In this document: one piece after another, positions 26,959-35,801 of the stretch
Layout of the letters: the number at the start of each line of letters is the position of its first letter
Numbering within the stretch: the first letter of the stretch is position 1
Source: Neorhizobium alkalisoli
GTDB taxonomy: Bacteria > Pseudomonadota > Alphaproteobacteria > Rhizobiales > Rhizobiaceae
Direction: 5' to 3'
NCBI RefSeq assembly: GCF_002968635.1
Contig: NZ_PVBN01000003.1
Location: forward strand, 186,001 to 250,000
Length of the DNA stretch: 64,000 nt
Program-made: the position numbers and the translations under genes
The notes under the pieces: model-generated
The model's input: only the letters and a program-made list of their open reading frames with translations
The model's database searches: none
Told to the model about the DNA's origin: nothing

Positions 26959-27369
26959 ATGACCACGATATCCACACGGCCGCACCGAGAGACGGGAGAA
27001 CCCCATTGGATAGAATGGGTGACTGGCACGGTGTCGGCGCTGCTGGTTGTCGCCATGATTGGCTGGATCGGCCTTGAGGCGCTGATGGAAGAGGACCTGC
27101 CCCCTGAGTTTTCGATTGCCATTACCGGTCGCGCGGCAGTTGAGGGCGGACATCGAGTCGAGTTTGTGATTCTCAACAAGGCGAACCAGACGGCGGCAGC
27201 CGTCGTCGTGCGCGGCGAAGTGCTTGATGGCGGAAAGGCGGTCGAGGCGGCCGACATCACGTTCGATTACGTCCCGGCCGATTCGAAAGCCTCAGGCGCC
27301 ATTCTGTTCCTTCAGGATCCGGGCGAGCGGGAGATCAGGATCCGGGCCTTGGGATACACGGATCCCTAG
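26959..27369 (+). CDS. TIGR02588 family protein
   Basis: A 136-residue protein with one membrane helix (VTGTVSALLVVAMIGWIGLEAL) followed by an Ig-like beta domain (EFSIAITGRAAVEGGHRVEFVILNKANQTAAAVVVRGEV). This matches TIGR02588, which is repeatedly found next to TIGR02587. It starts ten bases after the TIGR02587 stop. The orientation suggests a periplasmic domain that may modulate the membrane partner. Function is unknown. Confidence 0.75.
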   Translation: MTTISTRPHRETGEPHWIEWVTGTVSALLVVAMIGWIGLEALMEEDLPPEFSIAITGRAAVEGGHRVEFVILNKANQTAAAVVVRGEVLDGGKAVEAADITFDYVPADSKASGAILFLQDPGEREIRIRALGYTDP

Positions 27370-27550
27370 GATCTGTGGCCAGTCGGGATAGCATCAACCA
27401 TTCCGCTCACATTGACGCGACACCCGTGACAATTCGTGCGCCGCCGCGTCGGGATCATTCTTCCGCCACATGCGTTAGCCAACGCTGCTTCGCCAGCTCG
27501 CTTAAGTGTTTCGGTATGAGGGCGGCGAGGATAATTAAAGGAGTACAGGG

Positions 27551-28084
27551 ATGAAGAAGTTTGTTGCGGTAGCGGTTGCCGCCCTGCCGGTGATTACGAG
27601 TGCAGGAGCCGCCTTTGCGGCCGATGTGATTTCCCGCCGTGACCCGGTTCCAACTTACGAGGAGCCGGACCAGCGCGGTGGCGTCCGCATCGGCTATCTG
27701 GATTGCACGATTGGCGGCGGCGTCGGCTATGTTCTCGGTTCAGCCAAGGAAGCGGACTGCGTCTTTACATCGGCGATCGGCAGTGAGCCGATCGATCACT
27801 ATAGCGGTGTCGTCCGCAAGATGGGCATTGATGTGGGCTTCACCACACGTTCGCGCCTGATCTGGGCCGTCTTCGCCCCGACCGCCGGGTATCACCACGG
27901 TTCGCTCGGCGGCCTTTATCAGGGGGCCACGGCCGAAGCGACGGTCGGCGCAGGCATTGGTGCCAACCTGCTCGTGGGCGGGACCTCCGGCTCCATCCAT
28001 CTGCAGACAGTGAGCGTCACCGGTCAGCTTGGCCTCAACCTCGCTGCGACCGGAACATCGGTGACACTGACTCCTGCAAGCTGA
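27551..28084 (+). CDS. DUF992 domain exported protein
   Basis: A 177-residue protein with a signal peptide (MKKFVAVAVAALPVITSAGAAFAA) and a beta-rich domain: RIGYLDCTIGGGVGYVLGS, ADCVFTS, HYSGVVRKMGIDVGFTTRSRLIWAVFAP, GASAEATVG-like GATAEATVGAGIGANLLVGG. This is DUF992, common in Rhizobiales. Function is unknown. It has a good ribosome site (AAAGGAG), its own 181-bp upstream gap and a hairpin directly after the stop, so it is probably a single-gene unit. Confidence 0.85.
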   Translation: MKKFVAVAVAALPVITSAGAAFAADVISRRDPVPTYEEPDQRGGVRIGYLDCTIGGGVGYVLGSAKEADCVFTSAIGSEPIDHYSGVVRKMGIDVGFTTRSRLIWAVFAPTAGYHHGSLGGLYQGATAEATVGAGIGANLLVGGTSGSIHLQTVSVTGQLGLNLAATGTSVTLTPAS

Positions 28085-28090
28085 TTGTAT

Positions 28091-28119
28091 GGACACAGCC
28101 CTTCCCGAGGGCTGTGTCC
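28091..28119 (+). terminator. Strong stem-loop after the DUF992 gene
   Basis: A perfect 12-bp stem (GGACACAGCCCT/AGGGCTGTGTCC) with a five-base loop lies seven bases after the stop codon. There is no T-run after it, so it may act as a terminator or as a 3'-end stabiliser. Confidence 0.65.
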
Positions 28120-28332
28120 ACTACGGCTGCACGACGACCATTGAGGAAAATGCCACAGATAGGCCAACCCAACGTTAGGTCGATACCAGATCAAGGGTCT
28201 TGCGTTTGCTCTCGGTCCTTCGGTGTCCCCCTTGCCGCAGGCCGTTCATATTCATACCTTAATGGTAGGATACGGCTTGATCCTGCAGAACTTGCGGGGT
28301 TTTGAGCCAGTGAGCGCCTCATCAGGATTTGC

Positions 28333-29241
28333 ATGATGGATATGGAGAAGATTTTGCGGTCCCTGGTGTCCGTACGAGCATCAATTCCGGAGAACGCCTT
28401 TACGGCGAATACGCTCGGCACCCGCCGGGAAGGAAGCGGCGTCGTCATTCGCGAGAACGGGTTGGTGCTGACGATCGGTTATCTGATCACCGAAGCCGAA
28501 GAAGTCTGGCTGACAAGGCATGATGGAAAGGTGGTGCCCGCGCACGCACTGGCCTATGATCAGGAAAGCGGCTTCGGACTGGTGCAGGCGCTTGCTCCCC
28601 TTGATTTGCCGGCTCTGCCGATCGGCGATTCCGACGGTACCGTTCTCGGCGATCCGGTCGTGCTCGCAGATGGCGAAGGTCACTACGTACGTGGCAATAT
28701 CGTCGCCAAGCAGGAATTCGCCGGTTATTGGGAATACCTCCTGGATGAGGCAATCTTCATTGCCCCGGCGCATCCGTCCTGGGGCGGGGCCGCCTTGATC
28801 GACGCCGAAGGCAAGCTGATCGGGGTCGGTTCGCTCAGATTGCAGATGAGCCGAGGTGGTGAGATCGCCGATATCAACATGGCCGTGCCGATCAACCTGT
28901 TGAAACCGATCCTCGACGACCTTCTCAATCACGGTGAGTTCAATCGCCTTCCTCGCCCCTGGCTCGGCGCCTATTCGGCCGAAAGTAATGGCGAGGTCGT
29001 GGTAATGAGCGTCACCGAAAACGGACCAGCCGCGCAGGCGGGACTTCGCCGTGGCGATGTGATTTCCGAGATTCGTGATGACGAGATCGACGGACTTGCC
29101 GATTTCTACCGCAAACTCTGGAAGACCGGCCCGCCCGGATCCGAGATTCCCATACGCATCCTGCGCGATGGACGGGAAGCATGGTTGAGAGTCCGGTCGG
29201 CCGACCGCAACGATTTCCTGCGCAAGCCGCAATTGCAGTAG
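28333..29241 (+). CDS. DegP/S1C-like protein with PDZ domain, apparently lacking the catalytic triad
   Basis: A 302-residue protein with a trypsin-like domain (about residues 30-205) and a C-terminal PDZ domain (VVVMSVTENGPAAQAGLRRGDVISEIRDDEIDG). The S1C landmarks are there but changed. The LTNxHVV histidine region reads LTIGYLITEA, the D-x-DLAVL region reads DQESGFGLVQA, and the GNSGGPL serine motif reads PSWGGAALID. The His and Ser are therefore missing. No signal peptide is visible, so it may be cytoplasmic. A peptide-binding or chaperone role is a reasonable inference. Confidence 0.8.
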   Translation: MMDMEKILRSLVSVRASIPENAFTANTLGTRREGSGVVIRENGLVLTIGYLITEAEEVWLTRHDGKVVPAHALAYDQESGFGLVQALAPLDLPALPIGDSDGTVLGDPVVLADGEGHYVRGNIVAKQEFAGYWEYLLDEAIFIAPAHPSWGGAALIDAEGKLIGVGSLRLQMSRGGEIADINMAVPINLLKPILDDLLNHGEFNRLPRPWLGAYSAESNGEVVVMSVTENGPAAQAGLRRGDVISEIRDDEIDGLADFYRKLWKTGPPGSEIPIRILRDGREAWLRVRSADRNDFLRKPQLQ

Positions 29242-29290
29242 CAGTTCCCCTCCCGCTCCGGCAGGATTTACGGCGCGAGCCGAGATTGTT

Positions 29291-30547
29291 CTACCTTATC
29301 AGGATCGCCCGGAAATCATTGACATTCGTGCCGGTTGGCCCCGTCTGGAAGATGTCTCCGATTGCTGAGAAGCCGGTAAAGCTGTCATTGGCGTCGAGGA
29401 GCTTCCTGGCGTCCAGGCCCGCTGCGCGAAGCCGTCTTGCCGTCGTGCCATCGGCAAAGGCCCCGGCATTGTCCTCAGACCCGTCGATGCCGTCCGTATC
29501 CGCCGCAAGTGCCGTGATCGGGTGACCGTCGATTGCCAGCGCCAGTGCCAGCGCGAACTCGCCGTTGCGTCCGCCCCGACCACCTTTTCCCCGTAGCGTC
29601 ACGGTCGTCTCGCCCCCCGATAACAGCACCGCTGGTTTTAAGAAGGGCCTGTCGCGTAAAGCAACTTCGCGGGCCAGTGCCGCATGAACCAGCGCCACAT
29701 CCCGTGACTCGCCTTCGATGGAGTCGGACAGGATATAGGGGGTAACGCCATTTGCGCGGGCAACCTCTGCTGCCGCTTCGAGCGAGACGCCGGCGGAAGC
29801 GATGACGAAATGCTCGTGGCGGGAGAAGACCGGATCGTCGGTCATCGGCGCGTCGGCCGCCTTGGAATTCAAATGCGCAAGCATGGCATCGGGCAGATCC
29901 AGCTTGTATTGTTCGATGATGGCGAGAGCGTCATGCCTGGTCGTGGCGTCGGGAATAGTCGGACCGGAGGCGACGAATGCCGGATTGTCCCCCGGAATGT
30001 CCGAAACGATGAGGCTGACGACGCGCGCCTTGGTCGCAGCCGCCAAACGCCCTCCTTTGATGGTCGAAAGGTGCTTGCGGACGACGTTCATCGCCGAGAT
30101 CGGCGCACCGGACGCGAGCAGTATCTCATTGAGCGCGATCTCGTCGCCGAGCGTCAGACCGACGGGTGGAGCAGGCAGGAGCGCGGAGCCGCCGCCGCAG
30201 ATCAGCGCAATGACGAGATCCTTCTCGGTCAGGTCGCTGATCGCCTGGACCAGTCGTTTTGCGCCGGCAAGCCCTGCCGCGTCCGGCACGGGATGGGAGG
30301 CTTCGAGAATATCGATCGCCCTCGTCTGGCAGCCGTAGCCATAGCGGGTGACGATCAGGCCTGAGAGAGGCCCTTGCCAGACACTTTCGAGCGCTGCCGC
30401 CATCTGCGCGGCTCCCTTGCCGGCACCAATTACGACCGTGCGACCTCCATTGGGCGGCGAAGGAAGATGCTGTCTGATCCCGGTCAACGGATCGGCCGCC
30501 TTGACGGCTGCTTGGAACAGCGCCGCCAGCAAGTCCCTGTCTTCCAT
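29291..30547 (-). CDS. Glycerate 2-kinase family protein (GckA/TtuD, DUF4147-MOFRL)
   Basis: A 418-residue protein with an N-terminal DUF4147 domain ([37 protein letters not shown]) and a C-terminal MOFRL domain ([47 protein letters not shown]). It phosphorylates D-glycerate to 2-phosphoglycerate; older annotations call it hydroxypyruvate reductase. I start at the ATG at 30547, preceded by GAGGAGGG; the frame extends upstream to 30622 without a ribosome site. It could serve glyoxylate, tartrate or hydroxypyruvate metabolism. Confidence 0.88.
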   Translation of the reverse strand: MEDRDLLAALFQAAVKAADPLTGIRQHLPSPPNGGRTVVIGAGKGAAQMAAALESVWQGPLSGLIVTRYGYGCQTRAIDILEASHPVPDAAGLAGAKRLVQAISDLTEKDLVIALICGGGSALLPAPPVGLTLGDEIALNEILLASGAPISAMNVVRKHLSTIKGGRLAAATKARVVSLIVSDIPGDNPAFVASGPTIPDATTRHDALAIIEQYKLDLPDAMLAHLNSKAADAPMTDDPVFSRHEHFVIASAGVSLEAAAEVARANGVTPYILSDSIEGESRDVALVHAALAREVALRDRPFLKPAVLLSGGETTVTLRGKGGRGGRNGEFALALALAIDGHPITALAADTDGIDGSEDNAGAFADGTTARRLRAAGLDARKLLDANDSFTGFSAIGDIFQTGPTGTNVNDFRAILIR

Positions 30548-30638
30548 CGCTCCCTCCTCAAATTCCGCTCTCTTTCGATCACGGCGGCTGACGACCGTCA
30601 ACCAGGCTTGATCGACCGGCATTCGGTTGCGGGGAACA

Positions 30639-30657
30639 AACCGAGCGACACTCGGTT
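30639..30657. promoter_or_regulatory. Inverted repeat AACCGAG-N5-CTCGGTT
   Basis: Perfect seven-base arms lie in the divergent region between glycerate kinase and the 30693 gene, 36 bp before the latter's start. It could be an operator or an RNA hairpin. No regulator is suggested by the sequence. Confidence 0.3.
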
Positions 30658-30692
30658 GTCCCTAGGTTCGCCGCATGGAGAAGGAGTGAGAC

Positions 30693-31025
30693 ATGACTGA
30701 ACATATCAAGGAAGCCGGCTATCCGGGTCAAATCGACATCGGCGGCAGTCGGTCGGCCGTCACCTATAAGCTCAAGGCGCGCAAGGAGGACGATGGCGCC
30801 TTCCACGTCGCCGTCAGTCTTACAGCGCCGCGCGATTGGTTGTTGAAAAACGGATTCCGGAAGGAAGCGACCCTGGTGCGGCAGGATGGCAATCGGGTCC
30901 CGGTGCATTTCGAGGAGACATTGAACGTTGCCGACAACATATCGGTGACATTGCGCGCCGATGACGCTGTGGTCGGCTCGATGGAGGAGTTGCGCAAGAA
31001 GTTTCCGGAACTCCGAGCAAACTGA
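30693..31025 (+). CDS. Small protein of unknown function
   Basis: A 110-residue soluble protein (MTEHIKEAGYPGQIDIGGSRS) preceded by a strong ribosome site GGAGAAGGAG. It has no signal peptide or membrane helix and reads as an alternating beta/alpha domain ending in a charged helix (GSMEELRKKFPELRAN). It converges with pcaQ with no gap. I do not recognise the family. Confidence 0.6.
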   Translation: MTEHIKEAGYPGQIDIGGSRSAVTYKLKARKEDDGAFHVAVSLTAPRDWLLKNGFRKEATLVRQDGNRVPVHFEETLNVADNISVTLRADDAVVGSMEELRKKFPELRAN

Positions 31026-31958
31026 TTACCGGGAGGACATGATTTCGGCGGCCGATTGTCGAATGGTCTGTATAAGGATGGCAAGCGGCGTCGACGTTTC
31101 GGCGTCCACCCGCATTGTCAGGCCGACGGGGCCACGGGTCTCCGTAGTATCGATCGGCAGGGCTGCGAGATTGCCATCCGAAATCTCTGCGGCGACGACG
31201 CCGGCCGAAATGATCCAGATCGCATCGCTCGATTTGACGAAGGCGCGCCCGAACGCGTCCGAAACCGTCTCCACCTGGGTTGGCAGGCTGGCAACGCCGT
31301 TGGCAATAAGGAATTGCTCCACTGTTGGCCGGATGATCGAGCCGCGCGAGGGCATCAAGACCGGATATTCGGATAGCCCTTCGAAAACAGACCGCCTGCT
31401 CTCCAGCAAGGGATGGCCCGAGCGGACGGTGAAGACCACTTGCTCCGAATAGAGGTGCTCGAAGGAAAGACCGGTCATCTTCTCCGGGGACGCCAGCCGG
31501 CCGACCACGAGGTCGAGATCGCCGACCCGAAGCTGCTCCATCAAAACCGCATTGTCGCCGGTCACGATTTTGACACGGCTCCCAGTCTTCTCGGCTAGGA
31601 ACAATGCCATCGCCCTCGGCATGACGCGGGTCGAAACCGTCGGCAGAGCGCCGATCCTGACCGGAGGCGCCGAATCGAAGAGTTCCTGGGAAACGGAGTC
31701 GATCCCCTGCCTGAGCGCGGTCAGCGCTGCACCGGCATGACGCAGGAAGACCTCACCGTAGCGGGTAATGCGGATGCCTCGTCCTTCGCGCTCGAAAACC
31801 GAAACGCCCAAGGCATCCTCGAGCTCACGGATCGTCTTTGTCACCGCCGGCTGGCTAACATTGAGAATTTCGGCAGCCCTTACGACGCTTTTCTGGCGTG
31901 CGACTTCAACAAATGTATGCAGATGCCGAAACTTGATTCGTGAATTGATCAAGATCAA
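31026..31958 (-). CDS. pcaQ: LysR-type regulator of protocatechuate catabolism PcaQ
   Basis: A protein of about 310 residues with the PcaQ-typical N-terminus RIKFRHLHTFVEVARQKSVVRAAEILNVSQPAVTKTIRELE. It is divergent from pcaDCHGB, the standard rhizobial arrangement. PcaQ activates the pca genes in response to beta-carboxy-muconate pathway intermediates. The start codon is a TTG, at 31958 or 31952. A near-consensus PcaQ site abuts the start, consistent with autoregulation. Confidence 0.92.
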   Translation of the reverse strand: MILINSRIKFRHLHTFVEVARQKSVVRAAEILNVSQPAVTKTIRELEDALGVSVFEREGRGIRITRYGEVFLRHAGAALTALRQGIDSVSQELFDSAPPVRIGALPTVSTRVMPRAMALFLAEKTGSRVKIVTGDNAVLMEQLRVGDLDLVVGRLASPEKMTGLSFEHLYSEQVVFTVRSGHPLLESRRSVFEGLSEYPVLMPSRGSIIRPTVEQFLIANGVASLPTQVETVSDAFGRAFVKSSDAIWIISAGVVAAEISDGNLAALPIDTTETRGPVGLTMRVDAETSTPLAILIQTIRQSAAEIMSSR

Positions 31959-31974
31959 ATAACCCTGGGGTTAG
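31959..31974. promoter_or_regulatory. PcaQ binding site ATAACC-N4-GGTTAG
   Basis: The sequence matches the published Sinorhizobium meliloti PcaQ motif ATAACC-N4-GGTTAA as I recall it, at all positions but the last. It sits between pcaQ and pcaD, about 73 bp before the pcaD start, touching the pcaQ start codon. Confidence 0.75.
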
Positions 31975-32046
31975 GGAAACGTGCTGAAAATATCATTTTA
32001 CCTAACCAGAAACTAGTGCAATCTATCAATGCGAGAGGAGGCGCGA

Positions 32047-32844
32047 ATGCAGTTTGTGCACATCAACGATATTGTGATCCACTACGACATCCGCCGTGCG
32101 GATGACCGCAGGCCCACCATCGTCTTCATCAATTCGCTCGGGACGGATAGCCGCATCTGGCATCAGGTGCTACCGAAGCTTGCCGAGGACTATACTGTCC
32201 TGACCTACGACAAGCGTGGCCACGGCCTGTCCGGCCTCGGAAACCCACCCTATTCGATCGAGGACCACGCTGCCGATCTCGCCGCCCTGCTTGATCACCT
32301 GGCGCTGTCCCGCGTCATCCTCTGCGGTTTGTCGGTGGGCGGGTTGATTGCCCAGGGCTTGTACAAGAGCCGGCCGGACCTGGTGAAGGCACTTGTGCTT
32401 TCCAACACGGCGCACAAGATCGGCACAGACGAGATTTGGGCGGCGCGCATCGCGGCGGTCGAAGAAAGCGGGATCGGCAGTATCCTGGAGGCCATCATGC
32501 AGCGATGGTTTACCGAAGGCTTTCGCAGGCCGGACAATGCCGCCTACCAAGGGTATTGCAACATGCTCGTGCGGCAGCCCACTCGGGGTTACAGTGGTAC
32601 TTGCGCGGCAATTCGTGACGCCGACTTCACAGCCGCGGCAAAGGAAATCGCTGTGCCGGCGCTCTGCATCGTTGGCCGAGAGGATGGATCCACGCCGCCT
32701 GAGGTGGTCAAGTCGCTCGCCGATCTCATACCCGGTTCGCGCTACGAGGTCATCGAAGGCGCGGCCCACATCCCGTGCGTGGAGGCTCCGGCCGCTTACG
32801 CCGCCCTGATCCGTAGTTTCATCGAAGAATTGGACGAGGAATAG
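32047..32844 (+). CDS. pcaD: 3-oxoadipate enol-lactonase PcaD
   Basis: A 265-residue alpha/beta hydrolase with the nucleophile elbow CGLSVGGLIAQG and the charged pair in the usual places (REDGSTP, and the catalytic His in GAAHIPCVE). It hydrolyses beta-ketoadipate enol-lactone to beta-ketoadipate. I start it at the ATG at 32047, after GAGAGGAG; an ATG at 32029 would add six residues. It is first in pcaDCHGB. Confidence 0.92.
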   Translation: MQFVHINDIVIHYDIRRADDRRPTIVFINSLGTDSRIWHQVLPKLAEDYTVLTYDKRGHGLSGLGNPPYSIEDHAADLAALLDHLALSRVILCGLSVGGLIAQGLYKSRPDLVKALVLSNTAHKIGTDEIWAARIAAVEESGIGSILEAIMQRWFTEGFRRPDNAAYQGYCNMLVRQPTRGYSGTCAAIRDADFTAAAKEIAVPALCIVGREDGSTPPEVVKSLADLIPGSRYEVIEGAAHIPCVEAPAAYAALIRSFIEELDEE

Positions 32845-32846
32845 AC

Positions 32847-33263
32847 ATGGCCGAAGCTCAAGCGCCATCCGACCGGTATGCTGATGGTCTCCAGGTCCGC
32901 CGTTCGGTGCTCGGCGATGCCCATGTGGACCGCGCACAGGCAAACCAGACCCCGTTCGATCAGCCGTTCCAGCAACTGATCACGGAAAGCGCATGGGGTA
33001 CCGTCTGGTCGCGTCCGAACTGGACCAAGCGGGAACGTTCCATGGTGACGATCGCATTGCTTGCCGCGCTTGGCCATCACGAAGAGGTCGCGATGCATAT
33101 CCGCGCCACGGCCAATACCGGTGCGACGAGGGACGATATCTGCGAGGCCCTGATGCATGTGGCGATCTATGCCGGGGTTCCGGCGGCCAATCATGCGTTC
33201 AAGGTCGCCAAGGCGACCTATGCTGAAATGGACGCGGAAAAGGCCGCGGAGGAGGTAAGATGA
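32847..33263 (+). CDS. pcaC: 4-carboxymuconolactone decarboxylase PcaC
   Basis: A 138-residue member of the CMD family with the typical [53 protein letters not shown]. It decarboxylates gamma-carboxymuconolactone to the enol-lactone used by PcaD. It starts two bases after the pcaD stop and overlaps pcaH by four bases. Confidence 0.95.
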   Translation: MAEAQAPSDRYADGLQVRRSVLGDAHVDRAQANQTPFDQPFQQLITESAWGTVWSRPNWTKRERSMVTIALLAALGHHEEVAMHIRATANTGATRDDICEALMHVAIYAGVPAANHAFKVAKATYAEMDAEKAAEEVR

Positions 33264-34000
33264 AAAATACGCCGCCCGAAACTACACCCTTCTTTGCCCG
33301 CGACAGAGCCTGGCACCCGCCGGCATTCACGCCGGGCTACAAGACTTCGGTGCTCCGTTCGCCGCAGCGCGCCCTGATTTCGCTTGAGGGCACCAAGAGC
33401 GAGATTACCGGCCCGGTCTTCGGCCACAACATTCTCGGCGAATTCGACAACGACCTGATCGTCAACTACGCCAAGCCGGGTGAGATGGCGCTCGGCGAAC
33501 GCATCCTCGTCTATGGCCGTGTGTTGGACGAACGGGGCGTCGGCATCCCGGGTGCGTTGGTGGAATTCTGGCAGGCCAATGCTGGCGGCCGCTACCGCCA
33601 CAAGAAAGAAACCTATCTCGCCCCCCTCGACCCGAATTTCGGCGGTTTCGGCCGCACCATCACCGACGAGAACGGCGGTTATGTCTTTAAGACCATCAAG
33701 CCTGGCCCTTATCCGTGGCCGAACGGCGTCAACGACTGGCGCCCGGCGCATATCCACTTCTCGGTTTTCGGCCATGGCTTCGCGCAGCGCCTGATCACCC
33801 AGATGTATTTCGAGGGCGATCCGATGATCTGGATTTGTCCCATCGTGAAGACCATTCCGGACGAGAACGCCATCAAGGGCCTGATCGCCGCTCTCGACAT
33901 GCAAAACACCGTCCCGCACGACATGCGGGCTTATAAGTTCGACATCATCTTGCGTGGCCGTCGCTCGACATTCTTCGAGAACCGCAAGGAAGGTAACTGA
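33260..34000 (+). CDS. pcaH: Protocatechuate 3,4-dioxygenase beta subunit PcaH
   Basis: A 246-residue intradiol dioxygenase beta chain that carries the catalytic Fe(III). It shows the family stretch [32 protein letters not shown] and the ligand motif [13 protein letters not shown] with two histidines; tyrosine ligands lie upstream. With PcaG it opens protocatechuate to beta-carboxy-muconate. The start overlaps the pcaC stop as ATGA. Confidence 0.96.
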   Translation: MKNTPPETTPFFARDRAWHPPAFTPGYKTSVLRSPQRALISLEGTKSEITGPVFGHNILGEFDNDLIVNYAKPGEMALGERILVYGRVLDERGVGIPGALVEFWQANAGGRYRHKKETYLAPLDPNFGGFGRTITDENGGYVFKTIKPGPYPWPNGVNDWRPAHIHFSVFGHGFAQRLITQMYFEGDPMIWICPIVKTIPDENAIKGLIAALDMQNTVPHDMRAYKFDIILRGRRSTFFENRKEGN

Positions 34001-34003
34001 TCC

Positions 34004-34621
34004 ATGGTTCAGCCGCTGACTTACTTCAAGGAATCCGCCTCCCAGACGGCAGGTCCGTACGTCCATATCGGCTGCACGCCGAATTTTTCGGGCATCACCG
34101 GCGTTTATGCCGAGGACCTGGGCTCTGGTTCCCTGGTCAATGACAACACCCGCGGCGAGCGGATCACCATTCGCGGCTTTGTCTATGATGGCGTCGGTAC
34201 GCCGCTCAAGGATGCGCTGGTCGAGATCTGGCAGGCGGATGCGGACGGCTTCTACAGCAGCCCGTCTGAAACTCGTGGCAAGGCCGATCCGAACTTCTTC
34301 GGCTGGGCTCGTCAGCCCGGCGACATGGCGACGGGCGAATTCGCCTTCGAGACGATCAAGCCCGGGAAGGTGCCGTTTCGCGACGGCCGGCTGATGGCCC
34401 CGCATGTCAATTTCTGGATCGTCGCCCGCGGCATCAATCTCGGCCTCAACACCCGCATGTACTTCTCCGACGAGGAAGAGGCCAATGCGGCAGACCCGAT
34501 CCTGTCGCGTATCGAGCACCGCGTGCGCGTTCCCACTCTGATTGGCAGGCGTGAAGGCAATACCGTCACCTTCAACATCTATCTTCAAGGCGAAAACGAA
34601 ACCATCTTCTTCGATATCTAG
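34004..34621 (+). CDS. pcaG: Protocatechuate 3,4-dioxygenase alpha subunit PcaG
   Basis: A 205-residue alpha chain homologous to PcaH but lacking the iron-binding set: FVYDGVGTPLKDALVEIWQADADGFY, then PHVNFWIVARGINLGLNTRMYF. It starts three bases after pcaH. The two form the alpha-beta protomers of the dioxygenase. Confidence 0.95.
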   Translation: MVQPLTYFKESASQTAGPYVHIGCTPNFSGITGVYAEDLGSGSLVNDNTRGERITIRGFVYDGVGTPLKDALVEIWQADADGFYSSPSETRGKADPNFFGWARQPGDMATGEFAFETIKPGKVPFRDGRLMAPHVNFWIVARGINLGLNTRMYFSDEEEANAADPILSRIEHRVRVPTLIGRREGNTVTFNIYLQGENETIFFDI

Positions 34622-34644
34622 GACACGAAGAATCAGGAGACGGC

Positions 34645-35706
34645 ATGAGCGTTTTGGCTTTCGAGCATCCTTACCTGTCCGGTCTTGTCGGCGATGAGGA
34701 GACCAGGCGGCTGTTATCGGTCGAGGCCGAAATCGAAGCCATGCTGGCATTCGAGGATGCTCTGGCCAGCGCGGAAGCAAACGCCGGGGTTATCCCCACA
34801 CAAGCGGCGCAAACAATCAGTGCCGCCTGTAAAACATTCGTGCCGGATCTGGAGGGCCTTCGTGCCGGTACCGGCGTGGACGGCGTCGTGGTCCCCGAGC
34901 TTGTGCGGCAACTGCGCCAGGCAGTCGGCGGCGATGCGGCGCAATACGTGCATTTCGGCGCCACCAGTCAGGATGTCATCGACACTGCGCTCGTTCTTCG
35001 ATTGAAGCCGATCTGCGGCGTGTTCAAAGAACGCCTTTTTGCGATCGAGAAGACCTTCGAGGAGATGGACCGCGTCTTCGGCGATCGGCCTCTGATGGGC
35101 CATACCCGCATGCAACCGGCGATTCCTGTAACCGTATCCGATCGAGTTCGCGCTTGGCGCGAGCCCCTGGCACGTCATCGCCAGCGGTTGGAAAGCTTCT
35201 CGATGTCTGGCTTTGTCCTGCAATTCGGGGGGGCAGCGGGCACGCTGGAAAAATTGGCCGGCAAGGCGGATGTCGTGCGCCAGGGGCTCGCCATCGAGCT
35301 TTCACTCGGCGACGCTCCGCAGTGGCAGAGCCAGCGTGACCGTCTGGTCGAATTGGCCGGCATTCTGACGATGGCTTCCGGCTCGCTTGGAAAATTCGGC
35401 CAGGACGTGGCATTGCTCGCTCAAATGGGCGGCGAAATCGAGCTCGCCGGTGGAGGTGGCTCTTCCGCCATGGCTCATAAGCAGAACCCTGTGGCTGCGG
35501 AAGTGCTGGTCGCGCTTGCCCGGTTCAATGCTGTTCAGCTTTCGGCCATGCAGCAATCGATGGTTCACGAACAGGAGCGATCGGGTGCTGCATGGACGCT
35601 GGAATGGCTAGTCCTTCCATCGCTTGTGATGGCAACAGGAGCCGCCTTACGTCTTGCGGCAGAGCTTGCCGCCAATGTCCGGTCGCTTGGGCGGCCGTCG
35701 AACTAG
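34645..35706 (+). CDS. pcaB: 3-carboxy-cis,cis-muconate cycloisomerase PcaB
   Basis: A 353-residue member of the fumarase/aspartase superfamily with the conserved GGGGSSAMAHKQNPVAAEVLVALARFN signature and GATSQDVIDTALVLRLK. It converts beta-carboxy-muconate to gamma-carboxymuconolactone. CAGGAG precedes the ATG. It ends the operon; the 95 bp after it hold no gene. Confidence 0.94.
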   Translation: MSVLAFEHPYLSGLVGDEETRRLLSVEAEIEAMLAFEDALASAEANAGVIPTQAAQTISAACKTFVPDLEGLRAGTGVDGVVVPELVRQLRQAVGGDAAQYVHFGATSQDVIDTALVLRLKPICGVFKERLFAIEKTFEEMDRVFGDRPLMGHTRMQPAIPVTVSDRVRAWREPLARHRQRLESFSMSGFVLQFGGAAGTLEKLAGKADVVRQGLAIELSLGDAPQWQSQRDRLVELAGILTMASGSLGKFGQDVALLAQMGGEIELAGGGGSSAMAHKQNPVAAEVLVALARFNAVQLSAMQQSMVHEQERSGAAWTLEWLVLPSLVMATGAALRLAAELAANVRSLGRPSN

Positions 35707-35801
35707 AGTCGAGCGGCACGAGCGGCGGCTCCGTGGGTGGGCTCCATTGGCGCGCTCAGAAGCCCTCCGTTCCCTTCATTCGGTGATTTCACCGTAGGCC
35801 A

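Noticed and set aside
33218-34780. A 520-codon open frame on the minus strand
   Set aside because: It is the shadow of pcaH and pcaG, which are certain.
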